Positions 8,425-20,069 of a DNA stretch of 64,000 bases are shown in pieces. The translations under genes were made by a program, and so were the position numbers. The notes beneath the pieces were generated by a model. That model saw only the letters and a program-made list of their open reading frames with translations. It was not told where the DNA came from and ran no database searches. This stretch comes from Anthoceros angustus (lineage: Eukaryota; Streptophyta; Anthocerotopsida; Anthocerotales; Anthocerotaceae): assembly GCA_010909165.1 (NCBI GenBank), contig VJWM01000106.1, forward strand, positions 372,001 to 436,000, in the 5' to 3' direction. Within the stretch, counting starts at the first letter, position 1; every line of letters starts with the position of its first letter.

Positions 8425-9972
8425 ATGGATGGGGAGGGCACATACGCACGTGTATCTCGGTTTAGCGGTAGGCTTGGAACACTGACTTTGAGGGATTTCA
8501 AGGTGTATTATGGGAGTGTGGTCTCTAAAATGCGCTTGAAGCATGGTAGCAATTTCACCATGCATTATGCTTTTGAGCAGCTGGCAAGGTGGCTGGCTGA
8601 TGAAGCGCTGGATGTCTTTAGGATACACTTGGCTACTTTGCTGGCAACAGTGTCCTCGACTAACCCAGCATTTGCAGTAGCCATAGCCAATGTTCAAGCC
8701 TCGGTATTGCGATGCGATTCGTGACAGAGGCAAGGACCACGACGGTGACCTTGACTACAACAGGGCTAGCTGCAACCACAACTGGTGTCCCATCTACCTT
8801 GTCAACAGCTGCATTCCCAGACCCAGTGGCTACATTCTTTGCCATGCTGGAGAAGGAGTTCCGAGCAAAGAGCACCGACAAAATCAGGTCATTGATCAAG
8901 TTCGAACGCCTGAAGGAGGAGATGATGCAGATGATGTACCACCGCATCCAGCAGCTTAGGGAAGATACCAAGAGCATCACAGACAATGAGGATGCAGCTA
9001 AGTTTCTGGGTGCCCTAGAGTCTGAGCCATTCCTGCATTTCCAGATCTTGCAGTCAGTATTCGACAAGTTTGGAGACGAGTACACCCTTGATCAGGTGTA
9101 CTCAGTGGCAGGGAAACTGGACGTGGCAAATGCTCGCTATGCTGCCAATTCAGAGAAGGCCTATGAGTAATACAAGAACAATCTGCAGAATTTTCGATGT
9201 GCTCCAGCCAAAGTAAAGAAGCCAGCTAGTGGGACAACCAAGGTTGCATCAACAGCTGAACTAGGGGCAGCTTGCAACTTTTGTGGTGCTACAGATCACT
9301 ATGCTCCAGATTGCAAGGTGCAGTGGCACACGCTCACTTGCGTCACTTGCAACAAGATAGGTCATGTGGCTTCTATGTGCTTTGTGAGTCATCCAGAGAG
9401 GAAGAACATGAAGGTTCCCAGCAACTCTAAAGGATCTAGGCACCAGCGATGCCACAGCGGCTGCAACAGGAACACCGGGGACCACAGCAGATGCTCCTAA
9501 TGTGAATGACAAAGCTCAACAACGCCGGGACAAGAACAAGCAAAGGCGAGAGGTAGCCAAGGCTGATAAGGAAAAATTGACGGCAGAATTGGCTAAGGTG
9601 GCTGCAATGTCCGCTGAGTTGAAAGCTTTGAAAACCAAGATGAATGTCATCATGGCTATGGGGTCAGGACCTCGTTCCAATATGAGTGCAACATCACCTG
9701 GAATAGCTAGCACTTTTGGGAGTAACGTAGCCCACGCACCTGATTATGGGTTTCCATACCATGCATATGCTGGAGCTTGGTCTCAAGTACCGGGAATTCA
9801 AGCCATGCCATCAGCCAACGCCCAGGTCATGAACTTGGTGGTTTGTTGGAGTGGCGCAGAGGTTTCCAAAGATGCTATTGTAGTGGGAAGAGTGACAAGG
9901 TCTTCACGTAACTCAGCCGATGTTGAAGCAGCTCCCAAGACAAGGTATGCACGTACGGCCATGCTGAAATGA
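8425..9972 (+). pseudogene. Decayed retroelement Gag-like region, two zinc knuckles
   Basis: Plus-strand blocks in successive frames: 8425-8724, 8712-9500 and 9502-9972. The middle block contains a helical Gag-like part and then two CCHC zinc knuckles, CNFCGATDHYAPDC and CVTCNKIGHVASMC, both C-x2-C-x4-H-x4-C, the nucleic-acid-binding signature of retroelement nucleocapsid. A TAA at 9168-9170 interrupts the frame between the helical part and the knuckles, and a frameshift near 9440 separates the knuckles from a Lys/Ala-rich coiled-coil-like block (9502-9660). With stops and shifts this cannot make a full protein. Which retroelement order it belongs to cannot be decided, because no reverse transcriptase is present. 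Confidence 0.7.
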
Positions 9973-9999
9973 TTTGTGCAACTCAATGCAGAGGAAATA

Positions 10000-10790
10000 T
10001 ATGGAATATCCAGCTTTGCTCAGACTCCCTCCATTCATCCCACGAGTTACAGGCCCCGAGTCAAGGATGCCAGTTAGTCAGCTAGCTGAGCTGAGGAGAA
10101 CCCCTGCAAGAGACTCTCGAGTATGTCCAGTCAGGATGCTAGGACAAGACTCAATGGCAATTTCCGTCTTTGCAGGCTCCAGTCTGTGGCTTCCTCCCTC
10201 CTTACTTGCGAGTGCGGCTCTGCCCTCGATGACTCTGGGGTATACCTTGCTCGTTATCCCCATGGTGCATGGGGGTCATCGCATCGCCACCCACGACGCT
10301 ATCCACAATGTCTTGTTTGGCCTAGCTCACGAAAGCAGCTACATGGTTTGGAGGGGGTGGGGTGTATACACTCTTCGTACAGGTCGCTCAATCACGGGTG
10401 ACTTGTATGTTGTTCGTGGCGACCAGGTTTCGGTGGCGGATGTGGTGGTTACCGTCCTCACGCACACCACCATCCCTGCTCGGGTCATCACCAACTTCCC
10501 AGGTTGGGATGCTGCTGAGCAGCAGCTCTCAAGGTCAGGAAGTACAGTGGGATGCAAGCAGGTCACCTCTTTATTCCGCTTGCAGTTGAAACGTATGGAG
10601 CGATGGCCGAGGACTTCGATAAATTTCTAATGTCCTGCACCAAAGCTTAGTTCTCTGTCTCTGAAGTATGCTGTGAAGTAGACAGGGCTGTCTCTTTCTT
10701 ACTTCACGACATACTTCAGACAACGAGTTTCACTTGCCCTCCAAAGGGCCCTCTCGACGGCGATTCTTCACAAGGCGGCGGCCGCAGGTG
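10000..10790 (+). pseudogene. Decayed C-terminal region of a retroelement Pol protein
   Basis: Coding-like blocks in shifting frames resemble the tail of reverse-transcriptase proteins common in plant and algal retroelements. They include a Cys/His cluster (CECGSALDDSGVYL, then HGAWGSS), HDAIHNVLFGLAHES, VSVADVVVTVLTHTTIP, then FIPLAVETYGAMAEDFDKFL and finally YFRQRVSLALQRALSTAI at about 10709-10760. Frames change near 10250, 10380 and 10550, and a stop follows the FDKFL block. The family assignment rests on remembered motif order, not a search. It follows the Gag-like region directly, so the reverse transcriptase between them has been lost. Confidence 0.5.
10661..10719. repeat. 20-bp inverted repeat in retroelement remnant
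   Basis: Arms 10661-10680 and 10700-10719 are reverse complements with two mismatches (CTGAAGTATG/CATACTTCAG at the base) and a 19-base loop. It lies within the decayed Pol tail and could fold as a hairpin. Confidence 0.6.
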
Positions 10791-12445
10791 ACGCTTCTTC
10801 CTCTTCCTTTGTAGTTTGCAGGCCATGTGTTCTTCATGCATAGGATGTTCTGGGAGCAGTAGGTGACTATAGGTAGGGAGCTTAGTCGCTCCTTTTCACC
10901 TTGACCCTCAAGGCCCTCTTTTGTTGTCCTTTGCTGGATGGGCTTTTCCCATCATTTTCTCCCCTTTATAAAATGTAGAGAAAGTATGAAAGTAGATGTT
11001 AGTATCAATAGATGAATATAGGTCGCTAATAATCGGAAGTAGCAACAAAAATATTAATGTTGAAAACTATTTTATTACTAAAATATTTTTATTTCAATTA
11101 ATAAAAAATAACATCTAACAAGTTTTAGTAGGGTTGAGTTTGGAAGGTATCAAAACAAAGGAAATAAGGACTATTGACTGACTTCAATGTCAGGATAGAT
11201 ATACTTCGACTTTTGGGATTTGTCTCTCCTATTCTAGAGAATACATGGCGTATTAAAAAGAAAACCATAACACACATAACCTAGTCCCTTGAAAAAAAAA
11301 AGAGCGGAGTCACAGTTGAAACTCCTAACTTTTAACAACCAAACTTCAATAAGTTGAGGACTTAAAAATTAGCTGAATCTTTTGTCTAGATGATTAAAAA
11401 AATTCAAATTCCCGGCGACCGGATGTGACTAGGTAGGTAGCCCTCGGGCCAGTTCACGGCGTGAGACCTCCACCTTCAATCGGAATCGTAATTCCTGGCT
11501 AAGCATTAGCGGAGACAGTGTGTCGGCCAGCTCACTGCGCTTTGTCATCGGGTTGTTTAGTTCACCCCCATTTTATTTTTCAGTGGAGTATCTCCATGTC
11601 CAAAGGACACTATCCTGGGATCCCGGATCGTTTGAATCTCGAGGCCTCGATCCCCGTGGCTTTTCACACGTGGCTTCACAAAGTTTGGCTTCGGAGAAGT
11701 CCATATGGGGCTCCTGAGCCGGGAATTTCTTCAGCATCTCGTAATTATGCCGCTCACTAGAAGTTTGCAGCCCCATACCCTATGCCCTCGATCGTACAGC
11801 ATGCAATCCATGTATGTACAGGGATGTCTTTGGGTCCAGATCTGCCAGGTTACTGTTCACTGGTTCCAGAATCAGCCAGCTGGTTTCACAGAACCTGAGC
11901 AGCCCGCTGTAGGTCCCCTAATTCCGATCAGTCTTACACGAAGCAGCTCGACGCTTGGCTCCAGGTGGCACAGGACCGGCATCGAGGAGACCTGATCAAT
12001 TCAGGACCACTTCCAGAATTTAGGTTTCCTAGTTCATCTTTTCTTGCTGCTCACTTTCAGTCTACCTTCCTACAAGTTCCCGCGCCATTGGAGGCCTCGT
12101 TGATGGAACTGGTTTGAATCAGAGAAGTTCTGCCCTAGCAGCGCCCTGGCCTTGCTCGAATGGCCCTCCACGCTTTGCCGCTCTACCAAGTCGCAAGACG
12201 CGGATACTCCTTTTGCACCCAGTTGGCGATGATAGGCAGGTGGCGCAGGAAGGAAACATTTTCGTGCGGGCATATCTCGTAGATGACCACCAGGCTCGGA
12301 AGGTTTTAAGCTAGCCTTTACTGGTCTATTTATGTATGTATGGATGTCACGATAGTCTTAAAGGGCCGTCCGTCTCCTCGCGTTAGAAACTTGTGAGTTT
12401 GCGGACGAGTTTCCCCGAGGACTTGCTTGCGGAATTTGTGGGAAC
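10791..12445. other. Intergenic region upstream of eIF4A-III
   Basis: 10960-11400 is AT-rich and shows nothing recognisable. 11420-12330 is more balanced, with short open frames in all directions that look like chance. The last hundred bases before 12446 should contain the eIF4A-III promoter and leader; no clear TATA box is visible. Confidence 0.4.
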
Positions 12446-14498
12446 ATGGCGGCTGCTGGGGGCAGGAACCGGAATGGGAACAGGAGTGTGGAAGAAGATG
12501 AGGATGCGATGATGAACTTCGAGACCAGCTCGGGCGTGGAGGTCATCTCTAGCTTTGACCAAATGGGCATCAAAGAGGAGCTGCTGCGGGGCATATATGC
12601 TTACGGGTTTGAAAAGCCTTCTGCCATCCAGCAGCGGGCTGTGATTCCCATTATCCAGGGGAGGGATGCCATAGCGCAGGCGCAGTCCGGCACGGGGAAG
12701 ACTTCTATGATTGCGCTTGCAGTTTGTCAGATGATCGAGACGACAACACGAGAGTGAGTGTGCAGGATTGGATGTCTGTCTGTGGGTTGCAGGTACTGAT
12801 TGTTCTGCCAGAAGATGAGTTGTTAGTTTGAGTACAATTTGAGGCTGAGAGTGGTCTGTATTGCTTCTGTGTAGGGTGCAAGCCCTAATCCTGTCTCCAA
12901 CCAGAGAGCTTGCTGCACAGACGGAGAAGGTGATTCTGGCCATCGGTGATTATATCAATGTCCAAGCCCATGCTTGTATCGGTGGTAAAAGCATCGGGGA
13001 GGACATAAGGAAGCTGGAGTACGGGGTGCACGTGGTTTCAGGAACACCAGGAAGGGTCTATGATATGATTAAGAGGAGAACTCTGAGAACCAGATCTATC
13101 AAGTTGCTTATCCTGGTATGCAAGTGTTACAGCTGATTTCCAGATGCCTGATATTCTGCTCATACAATATCTCGTTTACATTTTGGTGACGTTTGCATCA
13201 CTTGCAGGATGAATCTGATGAAATGCTGAGCAGGGGTTTCAAGGACCAGATCTACGATGTGTACCGATACCTGCCTCCGGACCTCCAGGTGTGAGCGAAC
13301 CCTGGTTGGGATTTATTCTTGTTTTCCCCCGTTGTCTGAAAGGAAACTTCGGGGCTTTAATGTAGCCGTACTGACGGTTTGTGCGTTGCAGGTGGTGCTG
13401 GTTTCTGCTACTTTACCGCATGAAATATTGGAGATGACAAACAAATTCATGACTGATCCAGTTCGAATCCTTGTGAAGCGTGATGAGCTCACACTTGAGG
13501 TCTGATATCCTCTTCCTTTGGGTTTTGTCTGTATGTCTGCATCCTTCTGACCTAGAGAGGGATTCATACCTCTAAGACGGCCCACACAAGGATGCACAAA
13601 TGATACCCGTGTCTTGGTGTCCTATTATTTGGAAGGCAGATGAAAGTCAGTATCCTGCTTGTGACTGAAGAACTGGGTATATTGCAGGGGATCAAGCAAT
13701 TCTTTGTGGCAGTGGAGCGTGAGGAATGGAAATTCGACACATTGTGTGACCTCTATGACACTCTGACCATAACACAAGCTGTTATTTTTTGCAACACAAA
13801 AAGAAAGGTTGGTTATTAACATGGAACTGTTTTCGTTCCTTCTCAGTTGTCTCCTTGCAGGCTGCCAACATGGTTGTGTGCATATTTTGAGTTTGTGCAT
13901 TTCAGGTTGATTGGTTGACAGAGAAGATGAGGAGCAACAACTTCACCGTGTCTTCCATGCATGGAGATATGCCACAGAAAGAACGGGATGCCATTATGGC
14001 TGAATTTCGATCAGGCAATACCCGTGTATTAATCACCACTGATGTCTGGGCTCGTGGCCTTGATGTTCAGCAGGTCAGTTTGTGTGACTTAGTGAAGTTC
14101 ACGCTTGATTGCAGTAGCCACTGCTGTTTCTCTATTGTTTCTCGTGGCTCAACATGTTGCGCTCTTCAATTGACTCAGTTTTTGCAACAATAGGTCTCAC
14201 TTGTTATCAATTATGACCTCCCAAACAATCGTGAGCTTTACATTCATCGAATTGGGCGATCAGGTCGTTTTGGTCGCAAGGTACTGTACCCAGATTGGTT
14301 TAGTCTTTTTTTGCCGGATGTGTTGCTGTGTTGGCAAAACAGATCTGTTCAAGCGCAGGTTTAACACAAATACTCGTGGTGTAGGGTGTGGCCATTAATT
14401 TTGTGCGGAGCGATGACATAAGGATTCTCCGTGACATTGAGCAGTACTACAGCACTCAAATAGATGAGATGCCCATGAATGTGGCTGACCTCATCTAG
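12446..14498 (+). CDS. EIF4A3: eIF4A-III, DEAD-box helicase of the exon-junction complex
   Basis: Eight exons: 12446-12753, 12875-13115, 13208-13288, 13392-13499, 13688-13807, 13906-14073, 14194-14280 and 14385-14498. All use GT-AG introns and together encode 408 residues, the normal length. Motifs: Walker A AQSGTGKT (79-86), PTRELA, DESD in place of DEAD (184-187), VSATLP (about 214-219) and HRIGRSGR (360-367). The ending [12 protein letters not shown] is characteristic. Established role: ATP-dependent RNA clamp forming the core of the exon-junction complex on spliced mRNA, with functions in mRNA export, surveillance and splicing. The DESD motif and C-terminus separate it from translation-initiation eIF4A (DEAD). 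It is convergent with the DYW-PPR gene. No damage is seen. Confidence 0.96.
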
Positions 14499-14962
14499 GT
14501 TGTGTCCTGGAGTGGACCTACGGAACGTAGACTCACCCTGAGCTGGGCGGATGTTGTCGTTGTACCCCGTTGGAGAGCCGCTTTTTTGGGAGCTGAACCT
14601 TGGAGAAGCGCCTTTATGGGGCTGAACCTTGCGGCATGGTTCTTCAATTGCTGTGTAAAGGACGCATCCACGGCACACTTCTTGGATACTATGTATCATA
14701 GGGTGGTTCACTGTGCTCACCAGTTGTTCCATGCATGTTGATCACTTTGTCTCTGAAATTTCCATCCCTTCATGGTATTCCTAGGAGCTGGTTGGTGGTT
14801 TTGGAATGTTTTGTTGTTTGGAGCACTGTTGAACTCAAGTGAGAAACCTGGGTCAGTTTTTTCCCTCGAGCACGAGGATGTATGTGAACGTGCGTCTTGA
14901 AAAGCGCTCTCGACGAAAAAGGCGAAGACACTTATGAAGATTCATGAGCCTCGTTGAGTAAA
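14499..14962. other. Convergent 3' intergenic region
   Basis: Lies between the stops of eIF4A-III (+) and the DYW-PPR (-) and presumably holds both 3' untranslated regions. The word GCTGAACCTTG occurs twice (14592 and 14621). Nothing else is recognised. Confidence 0.4.
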
Positions 14963-17704
14963 TCATTGATGATCTCCACAGGAACATAGTCCATCCTTGA
15001 AATGGTGCACGCGATGTGCGTCTCTGACAACGATCTCTCGCTTTTCAATCCTGGAGATCAGCTTCGTGCCCGTGTGGCAGTGCTCGCACATGCGGAGATT
15101 TTTCGTGACCAAAAGAGTAGAGCCTTCTGCTGTGTTGAGGAGACCAAACGCCAGTGCCAGCTTCTCGGCATGTGCACATAAGCTATCTTCCTGCTTCTCA
15201 TGCGACAATTGCCCGGAGGTGTCAGGCAAATTTTCTCGTTCCCATGTGTCTGTGTTCAGTTTCTTTAGCTTGACCGAAGTGTCTTCCCGTTCTTGCCCTA
15301 CAATGAAGGCTTGTACTGTGTTCTGCACTTCAATCAAAGCTTCTGCCGGCTTTTTCAAGACTCCAGCTTTGCCTCTCAGACCTTCTATAACCTGTGCACC
15401 CTCGAACCTTCCTGCGTCACTGTATATTCTTGACATAAGAACATATGCAGCAGGCTGTTCTGGATCAAACTTGACAATCTGCTCGTAACATCGTCGTCCT
15501 CTCTCAACATCAGCATATAATTTGCAGGCACTTAGCAGCGACATCCAACCCACATTGCATGTCTCAAAGGGCATTGTTTGCAGCAGGTTCTCTGCCTCAT
15601 CCAAGTGTCCTGATCGACCAAGAAGATCAACCATGCATGTATAGTGCTCGATTGTTGGCTCAGTACCAAGATCTTCTCGTATCATCTGGAAGTATCGCCA
15701 ACCTTCATTCACAAGGCCCAGATGACTGCACGCGACAAGAAGTGAGGTAAATGTTGCAGTATCGGGCTCCACGCCATGTTGCTTCATATTCTCGAAACAG
15801 TCTATGGCCATTTTCTGGTCATTATGATGACCATAGCCATTGATAAGTGCAGTCCATGTTACCACATTCTTCGTTGGTAATCTCATAAACAACTGCACCG
15901 CATCCGTCAAGCTCCCACATTTCACATACATGTCAATCAATGCACTTCCCACAAGCACTTCTGCTTCAAGTCCCCTTTCCAGAATCTGCATATGGATGTG
16001 CTTGCCTTTCTGGATGGCTCCTGACAGGCCACAGGCCTTTAAAATGGACACAAAAGTACCCTCATTAGGTGTGCCATAATGCTGTTGCATTGCCTCATAA
16101 AGATGAAGTGATTCTGTACCAAGCCCATGCTGAGCGTAACTTGAAAGCATGGCATTCCACGTCACCCTATCTTTAGTAAGCGATTTGTCAAACATCCTGC
16201 GTGCATCCTCCAGGCTCCCACATTTTGCATACATGTCCACCAGGGTGTTGCCAACTGTCACATCTGCTTCCAGGTCCAAGTCCAAAACTTGGGAATGAAT
16301 CTGTCGACCCTCTTGAATCGAACCCATGCTACTGCAAGCTTTTAGAACACAGGCAAGAGTGACATTGTTCACTGGCCATAGACCCTCCTGTTGCATTGTT
16401 GCATAAAGTTTGAGAGCTTCATGACCAAGTCCAGACTGACTGTATGCTGCGATTATACTACACCAGGTCACCAAATCTCTATTTGGCAATCTGTCAAACA
16501 CTGTGCGGGCATCTTCTAGGCTGCCAGACTTACTGTACATGTCCACCAGGGCACTGCCAACTAAAAGGTCTGTCTCCAGATCCCTCTCCAGAACACGTGT
16601 GTGGACGTGTTTGCCCTCCTGTAGAGCTCCTAGGCTGCCACATGCTTTCAAGGCACTAAGAAAGGTGACTTGGTTCACCAGGCTGTCGTCCTGTGGCATG
16701 CTGGCAAAAAGATCCAGAGCTTCCCGTGCAAGTCCATGCTGAGCATATCCCCAGATCATGGCACTCCATGTCACCACATCTCTGGTAGGCAATCTGTCAA
16801 ACAGACTGCGAGCAGCCTTCAAGCTCCCACATTTGGCATACATATCCACCAAGGAGCTTCCCAGGATGACATCAAATTCTAGTCCTGCTTTGCATATTTG
16901 AGAATGCACCCGCCTGCCCTCTTCTATATCCCGCAGGCTGGCACATGCTTTCAGAATGCTCAAAAAGGTCACTTTGTCTGGTACTAAGCCATCCTCATCT
17001 TGCATGATGGAGTAAAGGTTAAGGGCTTCTTCACCCAACCCACATTTAGCATAGCCTTCTATCATAGCACTCCAAGTTATCACATCTTTTTGTGACAATG
17101 TGTCAAACACCTTCCGAGCTTCTGCAAGGCATTCACACTTTACATACATGTCCAGGAGGGTGTTTCCGACAAAGACGTTCGATTCAAACCCACCTTCAAC
17201 GACGTCTGCGTGAATCACCTTGCCAGATGCCAAGTCCTTCAAAGTGGCACATGCTTTAAGGACAGCAACAAAGATATAGTCATTCGGTTTTGCATCAGAC
17301 TTTCGCATCTGGTGATAAAGCTCAATAGCCTGCACCCCATGTCCATGCTCACCATGCGCAGATATGATTGAAGCCCACATGAAGGCATCTGGTGCGGGCA
17401 CTTTCATAAAAACTCTATGTGCCTCCTCCAAAGATCCACACGAAGCATACATCCGGATAACATGATTCGCAAGAAACCTGTCCAACTCGTATCCGATTTC
17501 CACTGCAAGCTCATGCACACTCCTCCCCACCTTAAGATCATGCTTTGCAATGCACTCCTTAAGTAGTCGGTACACCCTATCTCTGGATATGTACACCCCA
17601 AGGTGGGCCATGATGTACGTTGCTTGAAATGCCTCATCGACCTTTCCCTCTTCACAGAGCTTGTCCAACCGTTCAAGATCAGTCGAAACTTCCCTGCATA
17701 CCAA
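14963..17704 (-). CDS. PLS-class PPR protein with DYW-type deaminase tail
   Basis: An uninterrupted frame of about 913 codons. From about residue 40 onward it is built of P, L and S pentatricopeptide repeats (recurring words such as VDMYAKCGSLEDAR, VTWSAMI and GRRVHSQ), followed by E-type motifs and a DYW-like domain. The cytidine-deaminase zinc signature is present: HAEKLA (845-850) and CEHC (873-876). The protein ends CSCGDHQ where the family normally ends in DYW. Family role: site-specific C-to-U RNA editing in mitochondria or plastids, each repeat reading about one base. The start is uncertain: the frame runs up to a TGA about 22 bases upstream of 17704 without an ATG, and the first internal ATG is at 17611. 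A short 5' exon with the targeting peptide may lie upstream. Confidence 0.9.
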   Translation of the reverse strand: MVCREVSTDLERLDKLCEEGKVDEAFQATYIMAHLGVYISRDRVYRLLKECIAKHDLKVGRSVHELAVEIGYELDRFLANHVIRMYASCGSLEEAHRVFMKVPAPDAFMWASIISAHGEHGHGVQAIELYHQMRKSDAKPNDYIFVAVLKACATLKDLASGKVIHADVVEGGFESNVFVGNTLLDMYVKCECLAEARKVFDTLSQKDVITWSAMIEGYAKCGLGEEALNLYSIMQDEDGLVPDKVTFLSILKACASLRDIEEGRRVHSQICKAGLEFDVILGSSLVDMYAKCGSLKAARSLFDRLPTRDVVTWSAMIWGYAQHGLAREALDLFASMPQDDSLVNQVTFLSALKACGSLGALQEGKHVHTRVLERDLETDLLVGSALVDMYSKSGSLEDARTVFDRLPNRDLVTWCSIIAAYSQSGLGHEALKLYATMQQEGLWPVNNVTLACVLKACSSMGSIQEGRQIHSQVLDLDLEADVTVGNTLVDMYAKCGSLEDARRMFDKSLTKDRVTWNAMLSSYAQHGLGTESLHLYEAMQQHYGTPNEGTFVSILKACGLSGAIQKGKHIHMQILERGLEAEVLVGSALIDMYVKCGSLTDAVQLFMRLPTKNVVTWTALINGYGHHNDQKMAIDCFENMKQHGVEPDTATFTSLLVACSHLGLVNEGWRYFQMIREDLGTEPTIEHYTCMVDLLGRSGHLDEAENLLQTMPFETCNVGWMSLLSACKLYADVERGRRCYEQIVKFDPEQPAAYVLMSRIYSDAGRFEGAQVIEGLRGKAGVLKKPAEALIEVQNTVQAFIVGQEREDTSVKLKKLNTDTWERENLPDTSGQLSHEKQEDSLCAHAEKLALAFGLLNTAEGSTLLVTKNLRMCEHCHTGTKLISRIEKREIVVRDAHRVHHFKDGLCSCGDHQ

Positions 17705-18448
17705 GCTGAGCAGTTTGCAAGACAGTCAGAATACTGTTGTTCCATACATCCCAAAAAGCAAGTGATTCTGAAAACTTTCCCGGGCGGTACCTGCCAGGCT
17801 TCTGTCTGTTACGTCCCGGGAATTCATAAGAAGAGTCGAACGCTCCACATGCAACAATATCCTGGGATTGAGCTGATTTTGGAGCCCACAAAGAGTCGGG
17901 ACACGAATCAAGCGAACCGCGCTCCAATGTTCTGCTGTGTGCCAAATCCGGTTTTCTCTGTCAAGCTCACATGGTCAGCAGCAGTGTGCACCAAGCGGAG
18001 CCTGCCCAGAAACGAACGGAAACCCCACTGCTACCTCTTTTATGATGACTTCCTGCGATGTTGCCTTCCTCCAGACCACTGGATCCGACAGAAAACATTC
18101 CCACAACGGCGCCTTACCTGCTGCAGCTAATTGGGCTCATCAACTCAAAACGTGCAACTCGCAAAGGGTCAGCTGAATCGAGACGACCGCACTCACCCTG
18201 GTTCTGGCGACCCAACGATTCTGGGAAACCTGAGAGCCGCCTGTGGAATTCCGTCAAGGAGGGGCAGGAAAAACAGGAATTGCCGTTGCTGTTCCTCAGT
18301 CGAGCTACAATTCCATATCGCCTCATCTGGTTGGCAGGCAAGCGTGAAAAGACCCATCGAAGAAAGGACGGCCGACTCTCTCGAATTTTGGACGGCTCTA
18401 CTCATCACACCAAAGCAACAACACACGCCCTAACCTGGCAGTCTAGCA
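17705..18448. other. Intergenic region between PPR and GT47 genes
   Basis: Holds the GT47 3' region and the PPR 5' region, both on the minus strand. A minus-strand frame at 17911-17726, rich in Arg and Ser (begins MIRVPTLCGLQNQLNPR), could be a targeting-peptide exon of the PPR gene, but I cannot connect it by a normal-sized intron. Confidence 0.35.
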
Positions 18449-20069
18449 TCAACCGGCGGCTCTGCGTCTGTTGCCTTCGACTCTGTGAAGCACAGCGTCA
18501 AGAGCAAGATCAAATGCATCCTTAACTCGCATGACCTGCCCGTGCTCAGAATCGGGGCTGGCTGGGTACAGCCTGCGGACGTGAGCGTACAGGGTTCTTG
18601 GTATGAGCTCTGCTATCCTAGCCCGCATAGCGTCTACAACAGGGGCTGGAATGCCTTCTAGAATGCTGAACACGTTTTCTTTCTTCACGCGATCCATGGG
18701 AATGAAAACAGAGTACCCTTCGCCGTCCTCCGGCAGATGAGAAATGTACTGCGTCCAGGCGGAGTTCTTGTTGAAGATAACCGGGATACAGCCGGCCAGC
18801 ATAGAGTCGAAGAAAGAGCGTCGCGTGGGACTGTCTCCAGGAGGTTGAAGGCAGAACTGCGATCTGTGGAACACAGACAGAAGCAGGGACGGATCACCGC
18901 ACGAAGCTTGCAGTGTCTTCCCCTCAAACCCTAGACGAAGCTTGGTAATTCTCTTAGCTGCTCCGTCATCGTCACAGACGACATTGGTGCATCGAGCGTC
19001 TGATTCACACTGACTCATGACCTGCCTTCTCACACTGTCACCGATTCTTTCCGGCCTTCCTTTGCCGGCAAAACTGGCAAGTGAAGAACGCTGAGATGAC
19101 TGCAGCAGCCAGCTAACAAGATCTTCGATCTGCGAATCCGTAAAGGGATGGAAGTAGCTGGGATACGGCACAGCGAGCTCATTGTCGAATTGCGCAGTCT
19201 TGGATGTTGTCCTCTCAATCGTAAGTTTCACCATCTTCTGCCAGTCAGAGTGGAACATCATCTGCCAGAAATTACACTGTCAGGCTCCTCACCATCTCCA
19301 AAACGAAAGGCTCCCAAGACAAGGCAGACAAGCCAACTGTTCTGCACGCAGGAGGCACCTGATTTCCCCATGCGCTGCCATCTGCCCGGCGGAAGTCCGA
19401 TCCAATACGTCCCAGCACTAGGAAGTGGTCCAGGCCCCCGTTGCGCTGCCAAGCCGGTTCTGTCTTAAGCCATTCCAGCAAATCCAGGTGGAGCTTGTTC
19501 CGGGGCGAGCGATGTGAAATCCTGCGCATGAGATCCAAGCCTGTGAAGAAGGGCACAAAAAAAGCGCTGGCTTCCTCCTCCCTCGATGTCACACAAGGGT
19601 ACGTCTTCAAGCGCTGGAAAAAGTAGAGTTCCAGAGAGAACTGCCAGGTCCTGAACCACACTTCGCTGTCACTTTGATTCAGACTCGGCCCTCCAGCGTC
19701 AGCTCCAAACTCGAAGCCGCGTCCCATCCCATCGTTCTCCATACAAGGGCAGAAATTAGCATTTCTGGGATCTGTCTTCCGCCTCAGGTTCTTACAGTCT
19801 GCAACCAGGTCCATGTTGAACACAGTGGAGATGTTGTAGACAAAAATCCATCTCCCTTTGCAAGAATCCATGACAGACGGCTCCTTTGCAAACGTGAGCC
19901 CTGACGACACAACCTCACGGCCGGAGCTTGGTACGCATAGTTGCCAGAATATAAACAAGCTCATGCATATGGCAAGCACACCCACGAGAAATCTCATCCG
20001 AGCAGATGCAGGCAGTTTGTAAGCGTAAACATTGAAGCGGAAAGGTTTCCGTGTCCATCGGCCATCCAT
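18449..20069 (-). CDS. GT47 family (exostosin domain) glycosyltransferase, MUR3-like
   Basis: Two exons, 20069-19359 and 19261-18449, separated by a 97-base GT-AG intron, give 507 residues. The splice is chosen because it brings WGNQ next to a short linker and MVKLTIE, the spacing expected in this family. A shorter 31-base intron would leave a non-conserved insert. Residues about 25-46 form a single membrane anchor (FLVGVLAICMSLFIFWQL), so a type II Golgi protein is expected. Conserved GT47 motifs: IFVYNISTVFN, FFVPFFTG, LVLGRI, VPYPSYFHP, and CLQPPGDSPTRRSFFDSMLA followed by GCIPVIF. Plant relatives include xyloglucan galactosyltransferases such as MUR3; acceptor and donor cannot be told from sequence. 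Same strand as the PPR gene downstream. Confidence 0.88.

Noticed and set aside
12446-14498. Translation initiation factor eIF4A (eIF4A-I type)
   Set aside because: DESD instead of DEAD and the [11 protein letters not shown] end are those of eIF4A-III.
19262-19292. A 31-base intron directly joining the two GT47 open frames
   Set aside because: Far shorter than other introns here. A donor at 19358 gives a 97-base intron and restores the expected spacing between WGNQ and MVKLTIE.
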